Of a DNA stretch of 64,000 nt, positions 1-8,558 are shown one piece after another. Below the pieces are notes generated by a model. The model was not told the origin of the DNA. It saw only the letters and a program-made list of their open reading frames with translations, and did not search any database. Source of the DNA: Saprospiraceae bacterium (GTDB lineage: Bacteria; Bacteroidota; Bacteroidia; Chitinophagales; Saprospiraceae); NCBI GenBank assembly GCA_019638385.1, contig JAHBTW010000008.1:1-64000 (forward strand), given 5' to 3'. The stretch's first letter is position 1; every line of letters starts with the position of its first letter. Made by a program: the position numbers and the translations under genes.

Positions 1-111
1 CCCGATGCCACTTATGTAGTGTCGGTGTGGGACTGGCCTGTGGGCATGTATGTGTTGCAGTGTGTGAGCGGCGGGCAGGTGCTGGCGGTGGAGAAATTTA
101 TGAAGCAGTAG
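1..111 (+). CDS. 3' end of a T9SS-secreted protein (partial)
   Basis: The frame is open from the first base of the window and stops with TAG at 109-111. The last 36 residues contain the pattern VGMYVLQCVSGGQVLAVEKF, which fits the final strands of a type A T9SS C-terminal sorting domain (GxYxLxVxxG followed by a basic or hydrophobic end). The rest of the gene lies outside the window, so the protein cannot be named. A strong terminator follows 8 bp later. The sorting-domain reading rests on a short stretch and is likely, not certain. Confidence 0.6.
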   Translation, partial: PDATYVVSVWDWPVGMYVLQCVSGGQVLAVEKFMKQ

Positions 112-119
112 ACTTGTGA

Positions 120-154
120 GTGAGGCGATCACTTCGAGTGATCTCCTCACTTTT
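120..154 (+). terminator. Rho-independent terminator of the upstream T9SS gene
   Basis: A 14-bp stem (120-133 with 137-150, one mismatch) around the loop TCG is followed directly by TTTT at 151-154. It starts 8 bp after the stop codon of the partial gene. Confidence 0.75.
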
Positions 155-184
155 CCCGGAAGCAGGCCCGGCGCTAAGTCAGTA

Positions 185-202
185 GATCACCTTGAAGTGA
201 TC
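185..202. repeat. Second hairpin, inverted relative of the terminator at 120-154
   Basis: GATCAC and GTGATC pair around CTTGAA. With its flank (to about 206) it resembles the reverse complement of the 120-150 hairpin, so it looks like an inverted partial copy. It has no U-run. The rest of 155-309 shows no gene. A near-consensus -7 element (TATTTTCG, about 280) lies roughly 25 bp before the next start codon. Confidence 0.4.
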
Positions 203-309
203 GCCTGATCGCGCAGCACAGCATCTGTGTACAAAAAACGCCCCGCGTTATTTCTCTCCCCATTTCCCAAAATCCCCTATTTTCGCTCTCCACTAATAAA
301 ATTGTTGCC

Positions 310-3300
310 ATGAAAAAGCACTTCTTCTATCTCCTGCTGTTATTGCCCTTTGCGCTGAGCGCGCAGAAAATTGACGTCAAACAACTCAAGGGATTGGCCA
401 TTCGCAACATCGGCCCGGCGGGCATGAGCGGCCGCGTCACGGCTATTGATGTGGATTTAAACAATCCCGCCATTATATACATCGGCACGGCCTCCGGCGG
501 GGTGTGGAAATCTTCCGGGGGCGGGGTGAGTTGGGAACCCATTTTCGATGAGCAGCCCACGCAGTCCATCGGGGCGCTCACCCTCAACCAGCGCAATACC
601 AGCGAAATATGGGTGGGCACCGGCGAGGGCAATCCCCGCAACTCCCACAACAGCGGCGAAGGCATTTTCAAAACCTTAGACGCCGGCAAAACCTGGAAAG
701 GCATGGGCCTCGAAGCCACCAAAAATATACACCGCATCATCGTACACCGCGACAACTCCGATGTCGTGTTCGCCGGCGCTATGGGGTCAGTTTGGGGGCC
801 GAACCCGGAGCGTGGCGTTTTCAAAACCTCCGACGGCGGCCAAACCTGGAAACGGGTGCTCTACATCAACGACCGCACCGGCTGTGCCGATCTGGTGGTT
901 GATCCGGCCAATCCCAATAAACTCATCGCGGCGATGTGGGAATACGGTCGCCGGCCCTGGACGTTCAACTCCGGCGGACCCGGCTCCGGCATTTATGTGA
1001 GCCACGACGGCGGCGAAAACTGGACGCGCCGCACCGAAGCCGATGGCCTGCCCAAAGGCGAGCTTGGTCGTGTCGGCCTCGCCGTAGCGCACAACAAACC
1101 CAACGTGGCCTATGCCATTGTGGAAGCGGAAGAAAACGCCCTCTACCGCAGCGATGACGGCGGCCTCAAGTGGCGCAAAACCGCTACCGAAAACATCGGC
1201 GGGCGGCCCTTCTACTACCACGATATCTTTGTGGATCCCAAAAACGAAAATCGTGTTTATAGTCTCCATACTTATCTCAACCGAAGCGAAGACGGCGGCC
1301 GCTCTTTTGAAACTTGGGTGGGCTGGAAAGTGCATCTCGATCACCACGCTTTCTGGATTCACCCCGACGACCCGGACTACCTCATCACCGGCAACGACGG
1401 CGGCCTCAACATATCCCGCGACGGCGGCCAAACCTGGCAGTTTATGCAAAACCTGCCCCTCGGCCAGTTTTACCACATCAATTACGACATGGACGTTCCG
1501 TACAACATCGGCGGCGGCATGCAGGACAACGGCACCTTCGTAGGCCCCTCCACGGTATGGCAACAGGGTGGCATCGGCAATCACCACTGGCAGGAAGTGT
1601 TTTTCGGCGATGGGTTCGACCTCGGTTTCCGCCCCGATGACAACCGCTTCGTGTATGCAATGTCGCAGGGCGGCAATCTCGGCTATGTAGATCGCCTTAC
1701 CGGCAAAACGCAGGTCATTCGCCCCGTACACCCGGAAGGTGTGCCGCTGCGATTCAACTGGAATGCCGGTTTCGCCCAAAACCCTTTCCATGTCTGTAGC
1801 ATCTACTACGGCAGCCAGTTTGTACACAAGAGCATGGATTGCGGCCGGAGCTGGCAGATCATCTCTCCCGACCTCACCACCAACGACCCCGAAAAGCAAA
1901 AGCAACACGAAAGCGGCGGCCTCACCATTGACAACACCGCCGCCGAAAATCATACCACCATCGTGGCCATTGTGCCCAGCCCGATCAACGAGCAGGTGAT
2001 CTGGGTCGGCACCGACGACGGCAACCTGCAACTCACGCGCAACGGCGGCCAAAGCTGGACTAACCTCAGCGCCCGCCTCACCGGCGTCAAGCCGGGTAGT
2101 TGGATTCCCTACATCGAAGTATCGGCGAAAAACGCCGGCGAAGCCTTCGTCATCGTGAGCGACTACCGCCGCAACGACTGGCGGCCGATGGTGTTCCACA
2201 CCAAAGACTTCGGCGCTACCTTCACCCGCATCGCCGACGAGCGGCAGGTGCGCGGCCATGCACAGGCCATCGTGCAAGACCCCGTAGAACCGAACCTCCT
2301 CTGGCTTGGCACCGACAACGGTCTCTGGCTCAGCATAGACGGCGGCAAAAATTGGAACCAATGGACCAACGGTTTTCCCTCCGTGCAAACCTCCGACCTG
2401 AAAATACACTCCCGCGAACACGACCTCATCGTGGCTACCTTCGGGCGCGCCATCTGGGTGCTCGACGATATCCGCCCCATCCGGGAAATTGCGCGCACCC
2501 AAGGCAAAGTGCTCGAACAGCCCTTCCGCGTATTTGAAGCGCCCGATGCGTATTTGGCCAATTACAAATCGTACGACGGCTACCACTTCCCCGCCGATGC
2601 CATGTTCTTTGCACCCAATCGCGCCTCCGGGGCACTCATCACCGTCTGGCATTCAACCCCAAACCGACAACCCACAACGGAAAAGGCAAATGAGCAAAAG
2701 GCAACCCACAACCCACAACCCACAACTCCCAACCGACAACCCACAGCCCCCAAAGACATCCGCGCCAAAGTAGAAGTATATGACGAAGCCGGCGAGCGCA
2801 TCCGCAGTTTCTCCACGCGCATAGACACCGGCATGACCCGCATCACCTGGGACCTGCGCCGCGACGGCGTTCGGTTTCCGTCCCGGCAGGAGCCGCGCGG
2901 CGAAGCCGATCAACTTCCGGGAGGGATGGAAGCCCTTCCGGGCAAATACAAAATCGTGGTGGTTTACGGCGCTTTCAAAGACTCCACTACCCTGACCGTA
3001 CACGACGACCCGCGCCGCATCATCCCTATGGCTGACCGCAAAGCCAAATTGGCCGCTTACGCGGAATACAAGACTATGGTGGAAAAAGCAACGCAGGGTT
3101 TTGACCAACTCAAAGAAGCCCGCAAGTCGGTGCGCATGGTGAACGATGCCTTGGCCAACGCGCCCGACAGTGTGAAACAGGAAGTGACAAAAATGGGCAA
3201 AGCGCTGTTGGACAGCATCGCCGCCGTGGAAAAACTGTACATGATGCCCGACGGGCTGAAAGGCATACAGCGCTCCTCCGACGACCTGAGCGCGCTCCTG

Positions 3301-3510
3301 CGCGGCGCCACGCAGTACCTCAACGCCTCAGACGGCGCGCCCAATCCCAATACTCAAAACATCCTGAACTTAGCCAAGCAGCGCACCGCCGAAACGCTCG
3401 ACCGCGTGAACGCCTTTTTTGAGCAGGATTTTGCGGCCTACCGGCAAAAGGTGGAAGGGCTGTCGTTTTCGTTTTTCAAACCCTTTGAGGCGCTGAAAAT
3501 GGACCGGTAG
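310..3510 (+). CDS. Secreted BNR-repeat / VPS10 (sortilin)-like beta-propeller protein
   Basis: A 1066-residue exported protein. Residues 1-19 form a Sec signal peptide (MKK, hydrophobic core, ALSAQ cleavage). About residues 35-720 carry repeated BNR/Asp-box motifs such as SDGGQTW, SHDGGENW, SRDGGQTW, TRNGGQSW and SIDGGKNW, the hallmark of sialidase/sortilin-type propellers. The family is abundant in Bacteroidota and often annotated as glycosyl hydrolase, but no catalytic residues can be assigned here. Residues about 780-815 are a low-complexity Asn/Gln/Pro/Thr stretch encoded by a short-repeat insertion (see repeat 2655-2754). About 815-1066 form a helical C-terminal region usual for the family. 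No T9SS sorting domain is visible. The kinase gene follows 6 bp downstream, so co-transcription is likely. Confidence 0.85.
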   Translation: MKKHFFYLLLLLPFALSAQKIDVKQLKGLAIRNIGPAGMSGRVTAIDVDLNNPAIIYIGTASGGVWKSSGGGVSWEPIFDEQPTQSIGALTLNQRNTSEIWVGTGEGNPRNSHNSGEGIFKTLDAGKTWKGMGLEATKNIHRIIVHRDNSDVVFAGAMGSVWGPNPERGVFKTSDGGQTWKRVLYINDRTGCADLVVDPANPNKLIAAMWEYGRRPWTFNSGGPGSGIYVSHDGGENWTRRTEADGLPKGELGRVGLAVAHNKPNVAYAIVEAEENALYRSDDGGLKWRKTATENIGGRPFYYHDIFVDPKNENRVYSLHTYLNRSEDGGRSFETWVGWKVHLDHHAFWIHPDDPDYLITGNDGGLNISRDGGQTWQFMQNLPLGQFYHINYDMDVPYNIGGGMQDNGTFVGPSTVWQQGGIGNHHWQEVFFGDGFDLGFRPDDNRFVYAMSQGGNLGYVDRLTGKTQVIRPVHPEGVPLRFNWNAGFAQNPFHVCSIYYGSQFVHKSMDCGRSWQIISPDLTTNDPEKQKQHESGGLTIDNTAAENHTTIVAIVPSPINEQVIWVGTDDGNLQLTRNGGQSWTNLSARLTGVKPGSWIPYIEVSAKNAGEAFVIVSDYRRNDWRPMVFHTKDFGATFTRIADERQVRGHAQAIVQDPVEPNLLWLGTDNGLWLSIDGGKNWNQWTNGFPSVQTSDLKIHSREHDLIVATFGRAIWVLDDIRPIREIARTQGKVLEQPFRVFEAPDAYLANYKSYDGYHFPADAMFFAPNRASGALITVWHSTPNRQPTTEKANEQKATHNPQPTTPNRQPTAPKDIRAKVEVYDEAGERIRSFSTRIDTGMTRITWDLRRDGVRFPSRQEPRGEADQLPGGMEALPGKYKIVVVYGAFKDSTTLTVHDDPRRIIPMADRKAKLAAYAEYKTMVEKATQGFDQLKEARKSVRMVNDALANAPDSVKQEVTKMGKALLDSIAAVEKLYMMPDGLKGIQRSSDDLSALLRGATQYLNASDGAPNPNTQNILNLAKQRTAETLDRVNAFFEQDFAAYRQKVEGLSFSFFKPFEALKMDR
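2655..2754 (+). repeat. In-frame short-repeat insertion in the BNR protein gene
   Basis: The 15-mer AACCGACAACCCACA occurs at 2662-2676 and again at 2731-2745. Between them ACCCACA-type units repeat three times (2704-2726) beside GGCAAATGAGCAAAAGGC. The word structure matches the intergenic repeats at 16.55 and 21.95 kb. Length and phase keep the frame open, and the product is an Asn/Gln/Pro/Thr-rich linker. Confidence 0.7.
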
Positions 3511-3516
3511 CGGGAA

Positions 3517-4428
3517 ATGGATTGTATGAACAAAAAAACATACCCGGCCAAAGCACTGCTGCTCGGAGAGCACATCGTGCTGCACGGCGCCGATGCCTTG
3601 GCCGCGCCGCTGCCTTTGTTCGGCGGGCACTGGGCATTTGCGGAAGCGGATGCAAAAGCCCGGCAAAAAGAACTGCCGGCCTGGGCGGATTATTTGCATT
3701 CCCATCAACAGGAAATCGGGTTGGATGCAGCCGCATTCCGGCGCGATTTGGATGCAGGCTTGTATTTCGATTCCAACATTCCGACCGGCTACGGGCTGGG
3801 CAGTTCCGGCGCACTCTGCGCGGCGGCGTATGATCGCTATGCCGGCTCCAAAATAAGCCCCGACGATACGGCTCGCCTGCCGGAACTCCGGCGCATATTG
3901 GCCCTGATGGAAGGCTTTTTCCACGGCGCCAGTTCGGGTACCGACCCGCTGATCTGCTATCTCAACCGACCGGTGCTGCTTCGCCCCGGCGACCGCGTTG
4001 AGCCGGTGGAATTGCCCTCCTTGGCGCAGAGCGGGCTTCATTTGTTTTTGTTGGACAGCGGCCAAAGCCGCCGTACCGGCCCCTTGGTGGAGTACTTCGG
4101 GGAGCGCTGTCGCGAACCCGCTTTCGAAAGCAACATGCAAGCGCATTTTCTCCGCGAATCGGATGCCGCCATATCCGCATGGTTGGAGGGCTGTTTCGAC
4201 GATTTCCGGCAGAGCTTCACGGCCGTGTCGGTTTTTCAGATTGAGCAGCTCACACAAATGGTACCCGATGCCTTGCACCGACCCTGGCAAGAAGGATTGA
4301 CGGCCGGCAACTTTGCGCTGAAACTGTGCGGCGCGGGCGGCGGCGGGTTTTTCCTCGGCCTTACGGAAGATATGGAAGCGGCTCAATCGGCGCTTCGGAA
4401 TTGGGAGATTACGAGAGTAGCTTGGTGA
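3517..4428 (+). CDS. GHMP-family kinase, mevalonate-kinase type
   Basis: A 303-residue cytoplasmic kinase. Motif 1 is LLGEHIVLHG (residues 15-24). Motif 2, the ATP-binding glycine-rich loop, is GYGLGSSGALCAA (91-103). Motif 3 near residue 270 is LCGAGGGGFFLG. Order and spacing are those of GHMP kinases, and the LLGEHxVLHG form fits mevalonate kinase, which phosphorylates mevalonate in isoprenoid synthesis. Bacteroidota commonly use the mevalonate route, but no other pathway gene is nearby, so substrate is inferred from family resemblance only. ATG at 3517 and ATG at 3526 (MNKK) are both possible starts; the latter begins closer to motif 1 as in other kinases. Confidence 0.8.
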   Translation: MDCMNKKTYPAKALLLGEHIVLHGADALAAPLPLFGGHWAFAEADAKARQKELPAWADYLHSHQQEIGLDAAAFRRDLDAGLYFDSNIPTGYGLGSSGALCAAAYDRYAGSKISPDDTARLPELRRILALMEGFFHGASSGTDPLICYLNRPVLLRPGDRVEPVELPSLAQSGLHLFLLDSGQSRRTGPLVEYFGERCREPAFESNMQAHFLRESDAAISAWLEGCFDDFRQSFTAVSVFQIEQLTQMVPDALHRPWQEGLTAGNFALKLCGAGGGGFFLGLTEDMEAAQSALRNWEITRVAW

Positions 4429-5009
4429 AGCTGCGAGTTGCAAGGCTGCTTGAGGGTAAACTCGAACCTCGCAGCTAAAAAAGCCCATCAAGCCGGCCGG
4501 CACATCAGTCGCAAAATCTTAACGCTGTCGAAAAAAAAACGAAAAAAAAATTGCTTTTTTATTTCTATCAATTTGCTTTTGTCGTGCTGTTTTAATTTAT
4601 TTTCAAAAAATAGTTTCACACCAAAAACTGAAAACGGGTAAACAAAAAAAAACATCTGACGCCATCCTGCGGCCAGATGCCCTGTGCTGAAAAAGCAAAC
4701 GAATTACACACAACGGATTAACAAATACAAGGTGGACAACACTGCTGCGGCCGAAGTCGTACAGGGATTGCTGTGCTTTTATATGCTGCAATGCTGTATC
4801 GATTGTACCGGCAATATGTTAAATTGTCAGAAACTCTATCATAAATCACAGAACCGTGCGAAAAGCAACCGGCTTACGGGAAATTAAAGCATAAGATCGC
4901 AAGTGAGCTACTGCGAGGCATGATTGGGTATTTCTGACGGCGGACAAAGTACTGAACCGGCTCCGCCTGTAGTGGCCAAGTAGGGAAATATACCCAAACC
5001 TCTTTAACT
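4429..5009. other. 581-bp AT-rich intergenic region without a supported gene
   Basis: It begins with a hairpin directly after the kinase stop (AGCTGCGAG 4429-4437 with CTCGCAGCT 4468-4476). Around 4530-4550 there are two runs of nine A. A weak inverted repeat CATCTG/CAGATG sits near 4653-4679. Short open frames at 4438-4641 and 4684-4887 lack any recognisable domain, signal peptide or composition of a gene. No TAnnTTTG element is visible before the gene at 5010. Base composition changes here from GC-rich to AT-rich and stays so to about 6930. Confidence 0.5.
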
Positions 5010-5987
5010 ATGAAGAAAGTTCGAGCCTCTCAGGTCTTAAATTTCCCTTGGCTATGGACTAAGCCCGTAACGCACAAGTTTATGAAGGCCGGGCCTGTAT
5101 TCAATAACATACCAGTACAGTTTGAGATGTGGACGAATCAAGGATCAGACGCTCATATTAATTGGGGTGCCGCTACGGCGAGCAATGCACTCCACGAATT
5201 TCGGGAATTGGCAGATATAGAAGGTATCAACCCGCCACCGATGGGATTGGATATTTTGGTGGCAAGAAACAGCGATCTTGGATATGCATTAATGCAGCCC
5301 GGGCAAAATTTATTCTCAGAGTTAACACTTATAACATTGACTGCACTTTCCAGTGCTACAGGTCCTTTTTCAGTAGTTATCGGGATTTTAGGTGCGAGTA
5401 TGGTGCAGAGCTATCTTCCTGATGTAATGATAGGAATAAATCTGCAAAGTTCAGACCGGTTAAAATCTACTGCATTTCACGAATTAGCTCACGCTTCTCA
5501 TTCCACAGTTGTTAGCGGATCATACTGGCGTACGCTTATCGACAGTGAAATCGTTGCTATTTTGACCAATAACGGCGATCCATGGGGTAACGCACAATCT
5601 CCAGGCGCGGGAGTAATTGCTGTATGTGAATCTTGGGCGGAGCATATTGGAATGACTTTTACGCATAGAATTTATGGGGTACAAAATAGCGTTCCTGATG
5701 ACTGGCTCTTAAATTTGGAGCGTACTCGAAACGACGACTTGAATCATGTTCCTATCGGTCTGTATCATGATCTAATAGATGACACTCCAGATATCGTTGA
5801 GGCTTGCGATAGGGATCCATTTGTCTGCGGTCCCATCAACGATCAGGTGAGCGGTTTTACCAATGGGCAGTTGTTCTCCTTATTGAACGACGATATTTTT
5901 TCACCTGCCGCATACAGAAATCGTTTGCTGCAAATCAGCAATCCGGCAACTCACAGCGCGATCAACAATTTATTTGACAGCTATTAA
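5010..5987 (+). CDS. Putative zinc metallopeptidase (HELAH motif), no signal peptide
   Basis: A 325-residue protein of unknown specificity. HELAH at residues 157-161 is the HExxH zinc-binding motif, and ESWAEH near residue 207 can supply the third ligand (gluzincin-like arrangement). A hydrophobic stretch around residues 110-140 precedes the motif. The N-terminus (MKKVRASQVLNFPWLW) reads like the inside of a larger protein and has no signal peptide. The frame is open only back to a TGA near 4951 and offers no other ATG. A shortened derivative of a longer secreted protein is therefore possible. The gene is AT-richer than its neighbours, suggesting transfer. A hairpin and a lipoprotein gene follow. 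Confidence 0.65.
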   Translation: MKKVRASQVLNFPWLWTKPVTHKFMKAGPVFNNIPVQFEMWTNQGSDAHINWGAATASNALHEFRELADIEGINPPPMGLDILVARNSDLGYALMQPGQNLFSELTLITLTALSSATGPFSVVIGILGASMVQSYLPDVMIGINLQSSDRLKSTAFHELAHASHSTVVSGSYWRTLIDSEIVAILTNNGDPWGNAQSPGAGVIAVCESWAEHIGMTFTHRIYGVQNSVPDDWLLNLERTRNDDLNHVPIGLYHDLIDDTPDIVEACDRDPFVCGPINDQVSGFTNGQLFSLLNDDIFSPAAYRNRLLQISNPATHSAINNLFDSY

Positions 5988-5998
5988 CTTTTCACTTT

Positions 5999-6027
5999 GG
6001 CCTGTCTGGTAAAATATCAGACAGGCC
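5999..6027 (+). terminator. Perfect 10-bp hairpin between the metallopeptidase and lipoprotein genes
   Basis: GGCCTGTCTG (5999-6008) pairs perfectly with CAGACAGGCC (6018-6027). It lies 12 bp after the upstream stop and 17 bp before the next ATG. The 3' flank is A-rich, not U-rich, so termination is plausible but a processing or stability element is also possible. Confidence 0.5.
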
Positions 6028-6043
6028 CAAAAAATCAAAGACG

Positions 6044-6733
6044 ATGAGGCCATGTATTTTTTTTAGTATACTAATAATGCTGTTGGTGTTTCAGAGTTGT
6101 AAAAAACAAGAAAAATGCCCCGAGATTTTTCTACTGCCGGCCAGTATAAGTCCGCATAAGCCAACATATAAGGTGGGGGACACCATTGAGGTGGTATCTA
6201 TGTTTCATTACATGCTGCCCGGCTATCATCAGGATGATGCCACCAGAGAAAGAAAAAAAGTAGGGGATTTTGATATGAGGGGAATTGTATGGCATCCAGG
6301 AGCGTCTGTGTATAGAATTGATTCATTATTCATGCATTCAGAGTATTCATTAATAGGTTCAAATTTTGCATTTCTACAACAGACTAACGGTTTTGGCCCT
6401 TTTCAATATTCAGAATCAGGCGTGCGATTAACAGGTGAATATGAGTATGCAAATGATACATTCCAACTGAGTTTCAAGTTAATTTGTCAGAGCACTGGAA
6501 CCTATTTTTTTGAGATTGGCAGTCGTAATTTTGGAAGACGCGCACAGCCATTTGAAGGATGGTGCAGGAGATTAACCTATGATACCAAGTATGTAATGAA
6601 TGAGTATCAAAATAACAATATTGATTTCCTTCGTGAATCTCCTGATTCGCATTGGAACGAATGGATACTACTTGACCCGCAAGGGCGTTTCCATGATTTT
6701 GGCGGATACTGCTTCAAAGTAGAGCCACGATGA
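6044..6733 (+). CDS. Small lipoprotein of unknown function
   Basis: A 229-residue protein with a type II signal peptide: MRPC, a hydrophobic core, and the lipobox VFQSC with Cys19 followed by KKQEK. The mature part is probably beta-rich with aromatic residues and no repeats. I recognise no family. It lies 56 bp behind the HELAH protein in the same AT-rich islet, so the two may have arrived together. Confidence 0.7.
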   Translation: MRPCIFFSILIMLLVFQSCKKQEKCPEIFLLPASISPHKPTYKVGDTIEVVSMFHYMLPGYHQDDATRERKKVGDFDMRGIVWHPGASVYRIDSLFMHSEYSLIGSNFAFLQQTNGFGPFQYSESGVRLTGEYEYANDTFQLSFKLICQSTGTYFFEIGSRNFGRRAQPFEGWCRRLTYDTKYVMNEYQNNNIDFLRESPDSHWNEWILLDPQGRFHDFGGYCFKVEPR

Positions 6734-7011
6734 GGATGAAATTCTGACAACTCTCTGCTACCGCCATGCCTCCTAAACGTCGGCACGGGCGGCAGCGCCC
6801 ACATGTCTGGAGACCACAATGCCGACGTGAATGCATTATTCCTTGAATACGGATTTTGATTATTCAACAAAAAGCAGTGCCGGAGATCGAAGAATTTTCT
6901 CCGGCACTGCACAAAAACTCCTAAAGATGAAAAAGATAGCATTCTGGATACTCATCCTGTCTCCGTGCGAAACTCGCACCACGCAGGGCGTGGTCGCAGT
7001 TCGTAGCTCCT
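6734..7011. other. Intergenic region with possible gene remnants
   Basis: Two remnant-like readings are visible on the plus strand. From 6740 to 6859 an open stretch without a start codon ends in SAHMSGDHNADVNALF and a stop, looking like a protein C-terminus. At 6927 ATG begins MKKIAFWILILS, the start of a signal peptide that runs into unrelated sequence. The inverted repeat ACGTCGGCA (6777-6785) / TGCCGACGT (6820-6828) lies in the first stretch. Neither reading is a supported gene. Confidence 0.35.
6874..6910 (-). terminator. Terminator of the minus-strand M1 peptidase gene
   Basis: A perfect 12-bp stem (6874-6885 with 6899-6910, GCAGTGCCGGAG on plus) is followed on the minus strand by TTTTTGTTGAA. 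It lies about 100 bp past the minus-strand stop at 7012, the position expected for its transcriptional end. Confidence 0.75.
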
Positions 7012-8473
7012 TTAATACACCGCCCGATTCAACAAATCATACGGATTCAATCGGTTGAGATCAAATACGAAGGCGATGCGCTGTAAGTAGTTGCCGCGTT
7101 CGGCGAGGCGGTTGCCGAGGTTTTGAGAATTGATGAGCGGCAGATAAATTCCGAAAACGCCCTTACTGAACTCCAAAGCAAGGCCGCCGCTCCACAGGAT
7201 TTGATCGGCGAAGCGGTCATTTTGGCCGGTCGGCATGGCGTTGTCGAAATAGCCGATGTCGAAGTAAGGTTTGAGGGGCAAAAAGAATCGGCGGGGCAGA
7301 TCGGCGCTGAAATTGGCCGCCAGGATGAAGTTGTTGCTGCGGCCCAGCGGGAAGCCCCGTCCGGTGAGCGCTTTCATGCCGCCTTCGCGCAAGCTGACTT
7401 GTTGCGACCAAAGTCCCGTCTGCTCCATTCGCCCGAAGTAATAATCGTCGAAGCGATAGTCGTTGAAACCCTGCGCGGCGAGGTTGAAAGCTTCGGGGAA
7501 AATGGCGCCCCGATTGCGCCGGCTGTTGGTTATAAATCCCCCGGCGAAAAACCGGAACCGGATGTGCCGGTTCTTATCGTAAGTAAAAGCGCTTTTCCAT
7601 TCCAAAGAGGCTTTCCAATAATCTGCATCCACCGGAAATTCCTCGCGTTTTTGTTGCTCCAAAGCAACCCACAGCGAGCGCGGATTCACGGTGCGCCGGT
7701 GCTCCGCCGTGTAGCTCCATTCCTGAATAACCTGATGGTTGTTCTGTAGCCCGTCGAAAAGGCCGCCGTCGGGAGAAAAAACCGGCGCCTGCCGGCGGAT
7801 GAGCAAGCTGCGCCACTGGAAAGAGCGGAACAAGGTGGAGTTGGCCGGTTTGGCAAATTCCAATCGAATAAAAGGCGTCAACCGGGCAAATTGCAAGTTG
7901 TAATCCAACCCCTCATTCCGATCAAAATGAAACATGCGCCCGCCCACGCCGATGTGGATGCCGTGCAGGAATTGCCCGGCAGGGTAGAGGTGGTATTGCA
8001 ACGAACCCGTTCCGGCAAGGCTTTTTGTGCCGGTGGCATACATGGGCGCGAGTAGGAACTCAAGGCGGCGCTCCGGCAGGGTGCTGTTGAACAGCAGCAG
8101 GCCGAACATATTGCGATCGTAGGCATTGTTGGCAAGGGCGGGCAAAACATAGAGCGTGGTGTGGCGGTCGTCCTCCGGGCTGGGAAACAAACGAATGCGC
8201 GGCGGTTCTACCCGGCGCAGCGGCCCCGATGTGCGCCAATGGTTGTTGTGGCGAAACACTTCAGGCGTAAGCCGGCGGGCGTCAATGCTGATGCGGTCGT
8301 AGTCACCGGCGGGGAAAAGCAACTCGTTTTCACCGAAGAAACCCTCATACAGGCGGCTTTCCAATACCGAATCGCCGCGCATGCCCGACAGCAGCAGCGG
8401 ACTGTCCACCGCGCCCCGGTTCTTTACGGTGACGGCGTATTCGTTGCCGGTTTTTCGACTTTTTTTGATGCTA

Positions 8474-8500
8474 TACCTCGCGCCGGGAGGTTTTGTGCAT
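8474..8500 (+). repeat. Left terminal inverted repeat of the IS630 element
   Basis: It begins TACCTCGCGCCGGGAGG and ends TTTTGTGCAT. It matches the reverse complement of 9589-9615 at 23 of 27 positions. Confidence 0.85.
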
Positions 8501-8558
8501 AGGACTTAGAAAAAGTTAGAGAGACATAAGAGATTTGAGGTAGCAAACTTAAATCAAC

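Noticed and set aside
787..2652. A 621-codon open frame on the minus strand opposite the BNR protein gene
   Set aside because: It mirrors the GC-rich codon bias of the plus-strand gene, has no domain or signal, and the plus-strand frame has clear BNR repeats.
4438..4887. Two short plus-strand frames (67 codons each) in the intergenic region before 5010
   Set aside because: No signal peptide, domain, promoter or ribosome site; low-complexity Lys/Asn-rich reading of AT-rich DNA.
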